Source: Tetradesmus obliquus
Lineage: Eukaryota > Chlorophyta > Chlorophyceae > Sphaeropleales > Scenedesmaceae
Length of the DNA: 64,000 nucleotides
NCBI GenBank assembly: GCA_030272155.1
Contig: CP126193.1
Location: 6,696,001 to 6,760,000 of the forward strand
Direction of reading: 5' to 3'
The notes under the pieces are model-generated. The model ran no database searches. It saw only the letters and a program-made list of their open reading frames with translations, and was not told the origin of the DNA. The position numbers and the translations under genes were made by a program. This document shows positions 12,804 to 24,797 of this stretch, one piece after another; position 1 is the stretch's first letter, and each line of letters starts with the position of its first letter.

Positions 12804-13497
12804 GTTGCGCATATGTGTGGTCTTCGGGTCCAGCAATGCTTGCAGGTGCACAAATTTGCATATTTCATGCTAGACTGTCCATCTTTGCATGCAGCGCCTT
12901 GAGCTCTTATGGCAGTGCCACGCCATTCAGCCAGGTGCCAAAACTGTCATAACACCATGCCTAAAACTGTCATATTACAAAAACAGATTGCTGCCTTCCG
13001 GCCTTCTTTCAGCCCACTACTACTGCTGCTGCTGTATGTCAAAGTTGAGCGCTGCCATGTAGTCAGGCACTTGGGCTTGTGCATGAAGTGCCTTCAACTC
13101 TTCTGGCAGCGCCACCTCATTCAGCCAGGCAGGACCCGCAGCACAACGAGCCTGCTGACCAACTTGCTGACCAACCTGACACGCAGGAAATGCTGCGCAC
13201 CTTCAAGCAAACCTGGCTGCCTTCCGAGCTTCGTTCAGCCCACTACTGCTGCTGCTGCTGTATGTCAAAGTTGAGCGCTGCCATGTAGTCAGGCACTTGG
13301 GCTTGTGCATGAAGTGCCTTCAGCTCATCTGGCAGTGCCACCTCATTCAGCCATATTATACCTGCTTCACATGCTAAACAACTCTGAAAACTCCATGTTA
13401 TCAGCCAGGCGCCGCCCACAAACGACTGCCTCCTGACCTTCCTGCAGCCTGGCAGCTGCCAGGTCACTGTACACACAATATTTCTCGTTATTGGCCA
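11645..13497. other. Spacer between two minus-strand genes, with decayed terminal-exon copies
   Basis: The right part (about 12720-13340) consists of repeated copies of the last exon of the neighbouring gene (separate entry). A short minus-strand frame near 12107-12480 has acceptor-like and donor-like edges but no family signal, so I do not call it a gene. A TTACA at 12627-12631 (TGTAA on the minus strand) could be the poly(A) signal of the upstream gene. A pure ATC run lies at about 12767-12803. The left end should hold the promoter of the bZIP-like gene. Confidence 0.5.
12720..13345 (-). repeat. Three extra copies of the terminal exon downstream of its stop codon
   Basis: Segments encoding WLNEVALPDELKALHAQAQVPD followed by ALNFDIQQQ and a stop recur at about 13243-13345 and 13020-13135, with a more decayed copy at about 12720-12930. 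They match the 3' part of the exon at 13498-13695 and each retains a stop after its short Gln run. Confidence 0.85.
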
Positions 13498-14923
13498 TCA
13501 TTGCTGCTGCTGCTGCTGCTGTATGTCAAAATTCAGCGCTGCCATAAAGTCGGGCACTTGGGCTTGTGCATACAGTGCCTTTAGCTCATCTGGCAGCGCC
13601 ACCTCGTTCAGCCAGGCGCCGCTCATCAGGCGCTGTCCAACAGTAGGGTGCAGGCTCCACTTGAGCAGCACATCCTCGTCGAAATCAAAAGCAGCCTGCA
13701 GGCATTGACACGAGCGGAACAATGCAAGTAGAGTGAGATGAAGCATGGCAGGGCGACGTGGCATGTCCTCGTCAAGTTTGGCCCCAGCCTGCAGGCATGC
13801 AAACACCTTGCACGGCAGTGCCGCGTGTCATGGGTCAGCATCCCCCACTATCGGCTGCAGGCTCCAATTGAGCAGCACGTCCTCATCAAAATTGGCAGCA
13901 GCCTGCAGGTTGACACGAAAGTACATGCAAGATCATTGAGTGGCAGTGCAGTGTATCATGGGTCGGCATGAGCTGCCCCACTGTGGCGTGCAGGCTCCAC
14001 TTGAGCAGCACATCCTCATTGAAATCAGCAGCAGCCTGCAGGCAAGCAAATAAGAGGCACGCAAAAAGGTTGGGCGGCAACGCAGTGTGTTATGGGGTCA
14101 GCAAGAGCTGCCCCACTGTGGGGTGCAGGCTCCACTTGAGCAGCACGTCCTCGTCAAAGTCGGCAGCAGCCTGCAGACAACAAAAAAGACAGTGTGCGGC
14201 AAAGCAGCGTGTTACAAGGTGGCATCAGCTGTCCAGCAGTGGGGTGCAGGCTCCACTTGAGCAGCACGTTCTTGTCGAAATCAGCAGCAGCCTGCAGACA
14301 AAATTTTAGGAAACATGCGGCAAAGCAGCGTGTTACAAGGTGGCATCAGCCGCTGACCCACTGTCGGGTGCAGGCTCCACTTGAGCAGCACGTCCTTGTC
14401 AAAATCAGCTGCAGCCTGCAGGCATGCAAACACGAGGTGGCATCAGCTTGTTGCTACCCAGGTTTTGAGCAATGCAGGAGCACGCCGTGTGCAAGAGATT
14501 GCATCTGATGTAACAGCTGCTACCTGCCGGCAGACACTCAAGTCACCAAGCAAGTGCGTCAAACCACCTCAACGCGCAATGATGAGTCGCATATTGTTAT
14601 TTAAAATGTTTTTATAGTAAATAAAGTAACATATGTTATAACACACCACCCACCAGCTCCGCCATGAACCACAGCGTGTCGGGCTCCACAGCAGCAAGCA
14701 CAGCAATGCGCTGTTCATCAACAAACGGCAGCAGCGCAGCACTCACGGCAGCAGCCGCACCGCTGCTGCTGCTGCTGCTGCTGCTGGATGAGCCGGCTTC
14801 CTGCATGGCAAATGCCTCTGCTGCCTCCTGTGTTGCAGCGTAAGCCTGCTCCTGAAGCTCCGGCTTTACAAACCAGTCGTCGCCTCCCAAGTTGCTCAGC
14901 TGCAGGTGTGCACCCCCAGATTT

Positions 14924-14969
<46 letters not shown>

Positions 14970-15382
14970 GGGTGAGAAGCCAGCAGCTGAATGGCAGCAA
15001 CAAGGCACGTCCCTGGACTTTTATCCGACCTTGCAGCGCACAATGGCAGTGCTGGCAGCGCCAGCCGCAGGCTGAGGACAGATTTGCAATCGCATGCTGC
15101 TTCCTACTCAACGTTCCATCAGGTACTGGACATGCATTTTGTTGCTATGTCAGAGTGACTGTATAATGAGTTGACACCAAGTCGAGCTTGAGCTTCAGTG
15201 GGCTACTCGGCTTTGTGTCAACTGAACAACCCAGCCCTGGCACTCACCCACAGCATCTCCGGGCTGGCCAGGTGTGGCTGCTTTTCACTCAGCACAGCCA
15301 GCAGGTTTTGGAACGGCTCCAGGTTGGCAGCAGCCTTGAGGAACTTGCCCAGCCGCTGCAGCTTGCGAAGGCTCACGCCACC

Positions 15383-15418
<36 letters not shown>

Positions 15419-15454
15419 AGCTACTGGTGGCTCGCTGCTCGCGTCAGCTTGACT

Positions 15455-15494
<40 letters not shown>

Positions 15495-16221
15495 TGTTGC
15501 TGCTCATTGGCAGGACTTGCGTCACCACTACCGCTGCTGCTGCTGCTGCTGCTGGCTTCCGAAGGAGCATCATCATCTCTGCTGCTGTTGAACAGTGCAT
15601 CCATGTACAGCAGCGCAGAGCGTGTTGCAGTGTCTTCTATCTCGTCCCCTTGAGCCACAAGGCTGTTTAGCTGAGCATTCAACCCTGCATATGCAGCAGC
15701 CACATCAGCAGCAGGTATGCTGCCCGGCTGCTGCACCAGCGCTGCTTCTAGCTGCAGCATCTGCTGATGCATCCTGCAAGGTGGTGGGACAGGTGTGTGG
15801 GACAAAACAAGACCAGCACAGCAGCAGCAGCAGCAGCAGCAGCAATTTGTTGGTATTTGGAAGCATAGAGTGCTGTCAGGTGCACACATCAGCTTGTCAA
15901 CTGTGTCAGCGCCAAACCCGCAGCTGTCCAAAGATGCCACAGTTGTCACAGAACAAATGGCGTGAAAGAGCAAAGACCAGGACAACACTGTGGCGAGGTC
16001 GCTTGCACTGCAGCAGAGGCGCATGCAAATGACAGCAGATCTAATTGCTCAGCAGCAGATCGTCTTGTGCTGCTGCTGGTGCTCGTCCTGCTGCGGCTGC
16101 TGCTGCTGCTGTTGCCACTCACTCTGTCAGCGCCCTGAAGTGCCCGCTGGGTGGCTGCCATGTTCAGCAGTACCAAGATCACCCTGTGCAGCACCACATA
16201 ACACAAGCGCATGCATAGTGC

Positions 16222-16252
<31 letters not shown>

Positions 16253-16351
16253 CAGCCCCACTCACTGCTGTAGCACCCTGAAGTGCCTGCTGGGCGGCTG
16301 CCCGTACTGCAGCTGGCCCCGCGCAGCCTGACCAGTCAGCTCCAGCATCCT

Positions 16352-16387
<36 letters not shown>

Positions 16388-16392
16388 GCGGC

Positions 16393-16437
<45 letters not shown>

Positions 16438-16965
16438 CGACGACATCAACTGGAGCGGGTATAATACACCCAGGAGTGGCCTCAATGCAGCAATGACAGA
16501 CAGCAACAACAGACAGCAACGACAGAACAGCACGGCTCTGAATCTACAACAGCCAGCAGCTGCAGCAGTACCGCGGCTCACCTCTGCACCTTGGCAGTCA
16601 TCCTGTCATCCATCAATGTGTCCCAGTACTGCTGCGCCTCAGCTGCTGCTTTGCGGCCCTTGCTGCCGACCGAACACATTCACAGCCAGCTACATATGGC
16701 GGTGAATGTGTTCAAAATGTAGCCAGCGGCAGTGGAGTAACACAGTCTTATCCGCAGCATTGCTCACTTCTGGCGGTGATTTGTTCTCTCATATTAGCCA
16801 GCAGCAGTGCAGTATCCACAGCACTGCTCACCTCTGCACCTTGGCAGTCATCTTGCCATCCATCAAAGTGTCCCAGTACTGCTGCGCCTCAGCTGCTGCT
16901 TTGCGGCCCTTGCTACCAACCCTTGCCGAGCGCTTCTTGCGAAAGGAGGAGCCCCAGCTGGATTG

Positions 16966-17013
<48 letters not shown>

Positions 17014-18833
17014 CGTACCATCAGTGCTGCTGCTGCTGCTGCTGCTGGGTGCTTGCGGGTCCAGCTCTAGCTTTGCTTCAAAGGCATCCAGCTGCCTGCA
17101 GCAGCGTGGTGAGCAGCACAGCAGACAGCACCACACAAATGAACAGGGAAGCTCATCCATCTGGTTTCAAGCCCAGACAGGATTCAAAAAGGGCCGCCAC
17201 GTTGCAGTGCAGGTGCAGGTGAATGCCGGCACGCCAGCTGCAGAACCCCTTGCTGCTGCACCCTGCAACGCTCGCATCTTTGCCCATCCCATCTCCTGGC
17301 ACTTGCTGCACACTTGGTACAGCAGCATTGTTGACAGCAGTACTGCCGGGTGGTGATCTACCACCTGGATTACTGCCACACCCTGTCATACCAAAAATGA
17401 CAGACAACACTCACAGCACACAGCAGGCAGCGCCAGCCGCCGCCAGGTGAAGGCTTAATCCCCCCTCAGATTACTCACCAACAACTGGCAGTAATCGCCG
17501 AGCGACATTACTCACCCTGTCATGCCGGAGATCTTTGACAGCACGTCGATTAGCAGCGCCTGCTGCTGCATGTCCAGCGCCGCAATGCGCGCTACTGTCT
17601 CAGGCTGTATCGCCCGAGCACTGAAAGAGGCCCAGTCAGCCCCAAGCACATCATCAAGCACTGCCACCTCTGCTGCACTGAACTGCTCTGCAGGCAGCAG
17701 AAGGCGACATGTTGTGGCAGCAGGCAGCGAGCAGTAGTGGGTAGCAGCAGCTGCATTGCCCGGGCACTGAAAGAGGCCCAGTCAGACCCAAGCGCATCAT
17801 CAAGGACTGCAACTTCTGCTGCACTGAACTGCTCTGCAGGCAGCAGCAGGCGACATGCGGCAGCAGCAGCATGCAGCAGGCAGTAGTGTGTAGCAGCAGC
17901 TGCATCGCACGAGCACGGAAAGAGGCCCAGTCAGCCCCTAGCACATCATCAAGGACTGCTACTTCTGCTGCACTGAACTGCTCTGCAGGCAGCAGCAGAC
18001 GACACCAGGTGGACAGAATAGGCAAATAGTAGGTGGCAGGCAGGCAGCAGAAATAAAGCAGCAGCTGGGCTGAGGCAAATGAACAAGACTGCTGCCTTTT
18101 CCAGCAGCGCTGCTCAACAGACAGGCAGGCATTTGAACAGAGCGCAAGGGAAATAGACTGGTGTCCAGCAGCGGTGCTTCTGCACCCTTTGAGGTGCTTA
18201 TGACAACTGATCTGCATCTGCTGCAGTGCAGCTGGTCACAGTGCTGATGCTCCGTGCTGATGTGAGTGAGCATTATGTTGCAGATGTGCTTCTGCAAAGT
18301 GTGCTTACTGCAACCTTTTCACGCTGATGCTCACCTCTTAGTGCCTGCCACATCACAGTATTGCCTTCTTCAGTCTCAAACACCTGCCCAGGGTTTTGCT
18401 CTGTGGCACCTTCCCCGTGGTTTAGGGCTTTGTCAGCTGCCTTGTCCATTGCTGCTTGCAGGAAATCCACTGCTGCTGCCTGCTGCTGCTCCTGCTCAAC
18501 TTGCTGCAGCTGCTGCGACATGTACTGCTCAAACTGATCACGCGTGTTTAAATCCATGGCTTCTAACAGTCCCATCATTAGCGCGCGCTCCTTGAAACCC
18601 GGCGCTTCGGGTTCGATGCCTGCCGCTGCTGCTTCTGCGGCCGCTGCAAAGTCGGCTGCTGTTGATGGCTCTGCTGCTGCTGCTGCTGCTGCTCCTGCTG
18701 CTGCTGCTGCTGCTGCTGCTTGGCTAGATGTGTTGCTCTGGCTTGGCCGCTTAGGCAATGGAATCTTGACTCGCCGGTTTGCCCTGCGGCCCATATCAGG
18801 CCTGTCTCGGTGCTGCTGCTGGCTACTGCTTCC

Positions 18834-18867
<34 letters not shown>

Positions 18868-19064
18868 CAGGGGTCTTGCTGTGGGGCTGAGTGCTGCTCC
18901 TGCTCTGGTGGCACCGCATGTATGACTACTGTGCGTTTTTGATGCTGCTGTGCCAGCGTATTGTGCAAGTTGAGGGGTGCAGTGCAGCATGGCCGCTGCT
19001 GCTGCACTGCCCAACTGCAGCGCCCAGCATGTGGCCTGTTACATTGCATGAAATGCAGCTGCAT
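13498..19064 (-). CDS. Large low-complexity protein, probably plastid-targeted, function unknown
   Basis: Seven exons (18335-19064, 17516-17687, 16832-17095, 16266-16349, 15248-15773, 14654-14899, 13498-13695) join in frame for 739 residues, and lengths sum exactly to whole codons. The N-terminus is rich in Arg, Ser and Ala and poor in acid, and RTVVIHAV resembles a transit-peptide cleavage site, so import into the chloroplast is likely (inference). Between long Ser, Gln and Ala runs lie conserved-looking helical blocks: MGLLEAMDLNTRDQFEQYM, FSAAEVAVLDDVLGADWASF, AAEAQQYWDTLMDGKMTAKV, GQLQYGQPPSRHFRVLQ, GGDDWFVKPELQEQAY and DVLLKWSLHPTVGQRLMSG. I recognise no family. A stop at 14636 would end the gene early, but the donor GTGGGT at 14653 keeps the frame open to the stop at 13498. 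The gene is divergent from the next gene. Confidence 0.65.
13651..14425 (-). repeat. Seven-copy array of the last exon's acceptor edge
   Basis: Seven head-to-tail copies of an intron 3' end plus exon 5' part encoding FDEDVLLKWSLHPTVG. They lie near 13651-13695 (used copy), 13763-13795 (decayed), 13862-13907, 13990-14040, 14112-14175, 14233-14296 and 14362-14420. Each has CTGCAG at the acceptor position; spacing is about 95-135 bp. Confidence 0.9.
16565..16690 (-). repeat. Partial copy of the exon-3 donor edge
   Basis: This segment repeats the coding end (GRKAAAEAQQYWDTLMDGKM...) and donor found at 16832-16930, with several substitutions. A further short duplication of the exon-4 donor edge (GCACTTCAGGG...) lies at about 16115-16145 relative to 16266-16300. 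Confidence 0.75.
17640..17985 (-). repeat. Three copies of the exon-2 acceptor edge
   Basis: The segment encoding EQFSAAEVAVLDDVLGADWASF, preceded by CTGCCTGCAG, begins at about 17688, 17838 and 17982. Only the first continues into the full exon. Spacing is about 145-150 bp. Confidence 0.9.
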
Positions 19065-19679
19065 GATTGGCTCTTATGTAAATATTATACGTTAGGTGTT
19101 GCTTTTAAGGCGGCGAGCAGCACCGATGGCCAGCAATACTGCAGGTCACTCTGTCAGGGGTCACTGCTGCTGTGACAGTGAACATGCACGACCTGTGCAA
19201 AGGTGCAGGCGGTGTACAGTTGTGAGACAGACAGAAATCGAACATCACTTTCAAAGGACACTTTTAGAAAGACAGGCAACGACAGATGAGGGACTCCGCA
19301 GCCATTTGGTTAGTGACAAACGTTGGCACTGTACGTAGTGACGACCGCTGCTTTTGTTACGCCTTCATTTGTTTGAAGGTGGCTGTTTATGCCTACACGT
19401 GTTCTGTACACTGCGCGCCTCCTAGCTAAAGAGGCTGCGAGGGGTTCGGTCACTGCTGCATCTTCCGTAGCATAGATCCCGATGCTTATACTCTGAAACT
19501 TATCATTATATGACAATGACATAGGTTTCAAGCAAGCAAAGGCCGCTGCCAAGACAAAAGGCAGCAGTAGCACAGCACACCACTGTGGACCTGCTGCCAT
19601 GCAGACGAGCAGTTGCATTGGATGGACCAACAAACCACACCCATTGTTGTTTTGTAGCACATCCCGCTGCTCTGCACGC
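19065..19679. promoter_or_regulatory. Divergent promoter region between two plastid-type genes
   Basis: A 615-bp space between start codons of divergent genes, both with transit-peptide-like N-termini. A shared bidirectional promoter is an inference from layout. I see no clear TATA box or named motif. Confidence 0.4.
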
Positions 19680-19994
19680 ATGGCAGCTCATGCAGTGCAA
19701 GTCAGCTGCAGCAGTCGCGCTGCACGCTGCAGCGTCACTGCAGCAGCAAGCAACCGCCTGGCTAGCAGCACCTCAAAGATAGCAGCAGCATACGCTGAAA
19801 CGTGGGCTCCAGCGGCCCAAACAAGGCAGCGGGAGGTGCAGCGGCAGCGGGCAGCAGTGCTACAGCAGCAAGCTCTGCAGCCGATGCAGCAGCGGCAGCA
19901 GCAGCAGCAGCAGCAGTCGCAGCGCATCGCGCATAGTCGGGTTGCAGAATCGTCCAGATCGGCAGTCATGGGAAACAGTGTACCATACAGCGCC

Positions 19995-20027
<33 letters not shown>

Positions 20028-20091
20028 GTGGTGCGGGAGGGACCCTCGGCGCAACATCAGTCCTCTCTTCAGCAACCCAGTTCTTCCTCTC

Positions 20092-20137
<46 letters not shown>

Positions 20138-22132
20138 CTACCGGAGCCAGCCTGGCAGCAGCAGCAGCAGTGCTGCTGCTCAGCCGAATCAAGTGCTGTC
20201 ATCTGCGATAGACAAGCTGTACAAGCAGCGGCTGCGGCAGGTGCAGGCAATGCTGGCTGATGGATCCCTGGAGGAAATGGCTAGAGGGCTAAGTCCCGAG
20301 GAGCAGGAAAGCCTGCGGGTGGTGCTGCAGGATTTGCAGGTGGGCAGGAAGGGTCATGAATTATGTTTTACAGGGTTTGTGGTGTTGTGGCATGCAGTGT
20401 GTGGAATGTATTTGGAATTCTTGGCTATGTCTGCAGTGTCACGACCGACGCATCGTAGTGTGTGATTGTTATGTTATGTGAATATCGCTCGGGGTTGAGC
20501 GCAGAGGAGCAGCAGAGCTTGCGGGTGGTGCTGCAGGACTTACAGGTGGGCAGGCGTGGGGTTCAGTGCTCGAGTCGTGCAGTGTTTTTGTATGTTTGGC
20601 TGTGGTGGCGCTGTCGCATCAATATGTGTAAAGTGACGTGGTGCAATTGTTTATCGACTGTCCGTGGCATGTGCACTTGAAATCACTTCTTGCTCTGAGC
20701 GCGCCTCTAAGCGGAAGGGTGTATCGCCAGGTGCAGCGGGTGTGTATTGTGGTTTGTCCAGCTCAAAGCATCAGATGTCGCATGTTTCTGAGTGCAACTT
20801 GCACCTGTGCAGCAGCAGCAGCAGCAGCAGCAACCCTGCAACGTTACAGCAGCAGCAACGGACATCCCAGCGCTGCTGTACAGTTCACCCTGGCTGTATC
20901 TGCTACAGCAGCCAATAACATGTTATTTGACCAGCGTTTGACTGAAGTTTGACCGTGGTTTGACTGCTTGCAGGACATGCAGGGCAGCTGGGAGGAGGAG
21001 GAGGAGCTGAGCACAGAAGAGCAGCAGCTGGTGCAGCAGCTGGGCAGCAGCCAGATCATGCCAGACGATTTCAGCAGGTGAGACCACGCTTATGATTATC
21101 TGCCTTCACAGTTTTGTAGCTTTTTCACAATGCACTAATCAATGGGCTGGGGTCAGCTGGGCAGTGGCCAGATCATGCCCGATGACTTCAGCAGGTGAGA
21201 CCTGCTTGACAGTGTTCTTTCGTAGTAGTTATATAGCTTGTTTGCCTGCCTTCACATCAGTCTTTTGCGGCTTGTTTTGAATACGGAGCATCAGGGAATG
21301 ATTTGGGTCTCAGCTGGGCAGCAGCCAGATCATGCCGGTCGATTTCAGCAGGTGATCAATCCATGCAGATGTTGCCCTCAGGGTGTGTCTTTTGCAGCTG
21401 CAACGTTTGCAGCTGGTACTGCATGCTTTCAGCAGCCTCGAGTGCCAAGCCAGCCATGTGCTTAAAAATCAACGCTTTTGGGGCCTGATATGTGTCTTAG
21501 CTGCTTCCCAAAGTTCAGCTGTTTTGCTGCTCTCCGCTGCTGCTGCTGCTGCCGCTGCTGCTGCTGCTGCTGCCGCAGCTACCTGATGGCGATGCTCCCC
21601 GAGGGCTCTGGGCCGGCAGAGCTGCAGCAGCTGCTGCAGAGCCTGGACCCTGCAGTGCTTCAGGAGATACAGAGGTGGGCGGCACGGTTGTGTGAAGTGT
21701 TTGGCAGGGCTGCTGCCAAGGTCCAAAGCTACATACCGCCAATGCAGGTCATCGCAGTGGTGTGTACAGCTTTTTGCAGGGTTACTGCATATCGCCCCTG
21801 TGTCCTGATGGGTTTCCATGGCACAAGGCAGGGTACTGGTAGAAGCAAGTCTTGTGTGTTAGATGGCAGTGTGATGCCAGTGTTGCGGAGAAAGCAGCAT
21901 CCTGGGATGAAGTGCCACACTACAGACCAGGATCGAGAGTTTGACAACTACGTGTGGCGCAAGTACCTCAACGCCGTGCACACGTCAATTCTGATTGTGG
22001 CTGCTGCTGCTGCTGCTGCTGCAGTGTGTACGCTGACCTGAAGGAGTTTGAGCAGACGCAGATGGACCTGGACCAAGCCCAGGAGCGGGTGAGACAGCGG
22101 CAGCAGCAGCAGTAATAGCAGCAGTAGCAGCA

Positions 22133-22176
<44 letters not shown>

Positions 22177-22757
22177 GTTTATTGTAAAAGCAGCAGCAGC
22201 AGCAGTAGCAGCAGCAGCAGCGGCAGCAGCAGCTTGATATGTGTTGCAAAACGCTGCTGGGCACGATACGCCTCACATCCAACATACAATGCATTGCAAT
22301 GCAATGCAATGCAATGCAATGCAATGGCTCAGCTGCAGCAGGTGGAGCAACAACAGCAGTGAAGTGCAAGCTTTGCATGCAGTTGATTTATTTCAGCCGT
22401 GCTTACTAATGCTGGCTCCAATACCCATCTGTGCTGTTGTCAGCAACAATTTGGTCTGGCATTGCTGCTGCAAGCGCTCAGCACTCCTTACTGACAACTA
22501 TATTGTGCTGCCCTGTGCTGCTTATTCCGCCTGTGGTGTGCAGTATGTGCAGCTGTCAAGCCGCATCGCAAGCGTCACAGCACGCGTGCAAGGCACCTTA
22601 GCAGCCCAGCAGCAGCAGCAGCAGCAGCAGGCACAGCAGCGGCCGCAGCGGCGGCAGCCGCTAAGGTACAGTGACATGGCGTTTGGCAGCAGCAGAAGCA
22701 TCACCAGCACCAGCAGCAGAAGCAGCAGCAGTGTACGAAGTCCTGGTTGCCAAGGAC

Positions 22758-22791
<34 letters not shown>

Positions 22792-23272
22792 GCAGCCACC
22801 TGGGGTTGCTCCTTTGGCTGCACCAAGCAGCATTGCGAGCAGCAGCAGCAGCAGCAGCAGCAGCAGGGCCTGGGGCTCGCGATGGGCTAAGCCGCGGGCA
22901 CCGCTGAGGCAAAGTGAGGCTGTTCCTTCTGCTGCTGCTGCTGCTGCTGGCAGTCAAACACCTCCAAGGCAACAACAACAGCAGCCGGCGGGTGTTCAGG
23001 AGTCTGTGCCTCAGCAGAAAGTGCGGATGCAGCAGCGGCAGCAGCAGCAGCAGCGGCAAGCAGACGTGATGGAGAGCACAGGCGCACCACCTGCTGGAAT
23101 GCAGGAGCAGCAGCAGCAGCAGCAGCAGCAGAGCAAAACTGGGAAAGCAGCAGCAGCAGCAGCAGCAAGGCAACAACAGCAGGAGCAGCAGCAGCAGCAG
23201 CAGCAGCCAGGCGTCCGCCAGCGAAGGCGCCGGGTTATCATCAGGCGGGATCCTCCTAGTGACCAACAGTAG
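19680..23272 (+). CDS. Gln/Ser-rich coiled-coil protein, probably plastid-targeted, function unknown
   Basis: A frame-consistent model of 581 residues uses exons 19680-20339, 20974-21077, 21579-21674, about 21891-21983, 22025-22088 and 22544-23272. The start at 19680 (MAAHAVQVSCSSRAARC) gives a Ser/Arg/Ala leader without acids, typical of algal chloroplast transit peptides; an in-frame Met at 19599 is less likely. Ordered-looking parts are QVLSSAIDKLYKQRLRQVQ, SPEEQESLRVVLQDLQ, LSTEEQQLVQQLGSSQIMPD, LLQSLDPAVLQEIQR and a coiled coil around VWRKYLNAV and FEQTQMDLDQAQER. The last exon is mostly Gln, Ser and Ala runs ending in a basic RRRRVIIRR stretch. The fourth exon's borders are the least certain. 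No family is recognised. Donor edges of exons 1 and 2 are duplicated. Confidence 0.6.
20285..20550 (+). repeat. Duplicated donor edge of exon 1 in the Gln/Ser-rich gene
   Basis: LSPEEQESLRVVLQDLQ followed by GTGGGCAG at 20340 is repeated as LSAEEQQSLRVVLQDLQ followed by GTGGGCAG at 20546. Confidence 0.9.
21030..21355 (+). repeat. Three copies of the exon-2 donor edge
   Basis: CAGCTGGGCAG...GATTTCAGCAG followed by GTGA recurs with donors at 21078, 21195 and 21352. All three encode QLGS(S/G)QIMP(D/V)DFSR. Confidence 0.9.
22288..22326 (+). repeat. GCAAT pentanucleotide repeat
   Basis: About seven perfect GCAAT/AATGC units inside an intron of the Gln/Ser-rich gene. Confidence 0.9.
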
Positions 23273-24528
23273 TGCTTTGGGCACTTAGTCTTCTGCAGCA
23301 GGCAGTGGTCGTGTCACTCATGTGTGTTGCTGGTGAAGCTGCTATGCTTGAAGAAGGATTTTGTGGTGTTTCCAATATCACAGATCGCTGCTTGGGATGT
23401 TTAGTTGTTTGTTTGAGCAGCAGCTTGTGGCGAGGCGTGTCACGGTGCAGCATGTGAGATAGTGAAAGAAGAATCGTCCTCTCTGCCACTGCTGCTGTGC
23501 TGCGCAGACTGTGGCAGTTCATGCCGTGGGCCCTACAGCAACAGCTGTTGGCGCACGATGTGCGTTATGTTGTCATGTCATCTTGTTGCGTTACTTGTGG
23601 TTCGTAACACAGTCAGTTGAAGCATTCTGATGCTTTTTTGGAAGCCAATCAGGCTCAGCAGTTGTTGTGTGGCTAGCTGCTGATCAAGGCCCAGCCATAC
23701 AGTGTTCTCGGTTTGATTGAATGCATCTGCAGATGCAGCTGTACCATATACATCTCCATGTTCTGACTTGTTTGTTGCTGGCCGCGCTGTGCGCTGCTGG
23801 CTGTGTTATGCATCGTTGTGCGCGGTTGCCATTGGAGTCGAATGTTAACAGCAGCAGCAAACACATGTACTGTATGATCTTGCTTGCTGCTAGCTGGCAT
23901 GTTGACTGAGGAGTATATCTGTGGATGCATACAAGCATGGTAGCGATGTAACCCACAAAAAAAAACCACGAATTGGAGTCTGTCAGAGATGGTTCGAATG
24001 CAACGCAGGCAGGTCACGTTCAGTTTCTTGTTGATCCTGATTTGTTGATTTCCTGTGTGATCAACCCACCCCTATCAGAACCCTAAGACCGGCCTTATGT
24101 AGGTAAAAAAAAAGTTTAATTATGTGACACTGCCGTAAACACAAGAACATTCACTGCGAGATTGCAGCGACGATTGAGAAGCTGCTGCTCGCAAGGCCCT
24201 CGAAATGGCGGTGTGGGGCTTGCTGTGCGAATACAATGAGGTGTCACAGAAGGTGTCACGAAACTTCGCAACCTGTCCTAAAAATCCTACTGAGGTCCGA
24301 ATGTTGTGCTGATCGTTTACGTGTTGAACCCCGCCTGGCATGCTCGTCGTGCCAGCCGAGTTGTTGCACAGCTGCTCGCTGCTGCGTTTGTTCTCTCACA
24401 GTCTAAGCTGTGTTAGTTATATTAAATTTAAAACTGTATGTAACTTTGAGAACGTGCATGATCCAGCGCAGCTGGCAGGGATGCGCGGGAATGTAGTGTG
24501 ATTGGCAATGACTGCATCGCTGTGACAA
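23273..24528. other. Spacer: 3' UTR and promoter
   Basis: Long 3' UTR of the Gln/Ser-rich gene on the left and promoter of the TBL gene on the right. A TGTAA at 23947-23951 is followed by an A run. No further gene is supported. Confidence 0.5.
23947..23951 (+). promoter_or_regulatory. Candidate TGTAA poly(A) signal
   Basis: TGTAA, the usual chlorophyte poly(A) signal, lies about 675 bp after the stop of the Gln/Ser-rich gene, just before a genomic A-rich run that could also mislead priming. Confidence 0.35.
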
Positions 24529-24745
24529 ATGAAACAAAAGGCACTTCGTTTGTCAATTGCAGTAGCTTTTCTGCTAGCCATAGGTCTTCGCACATGCAGC
24601 GGGCAAGTTGCAGCGCTTGGCTGCAGGGGCGGGAACGTTCGCTATGCCGGGTCTAAGCTTCCCCTGCTGATGGGAGGAGTGATGGAGTCCTGTAAGGAAG
24701 GATGTCAGCCGCGTGACGATAAGTGGTGAGCTCGAGATCTTTCTG

Positions 24746-24797
<52 letters not shown>

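Noticed and set aside
13651-14425. Regular array of repeats considered as a CRISPR-like array
   Set aside because: Units are copies of an exon edge with coding sense and splice acceptors; there are no unique equal-length spacers, and the genome is eukaryotic.
14636-15043. A gene ending at the TAA 14636 with a poly-Leu N-terminus
   Set aside because: The Leu run is the intronic CTG tract, and a GTGGGT donor at 14653 joins in frame to the FDEDV exon, making one seven-exon gene with exact codon count.
23956-24125. A-runs near 23956 and 24103 as SINE tails
   Set aside because: No target duplications and no tRNA-like head could be found around them.
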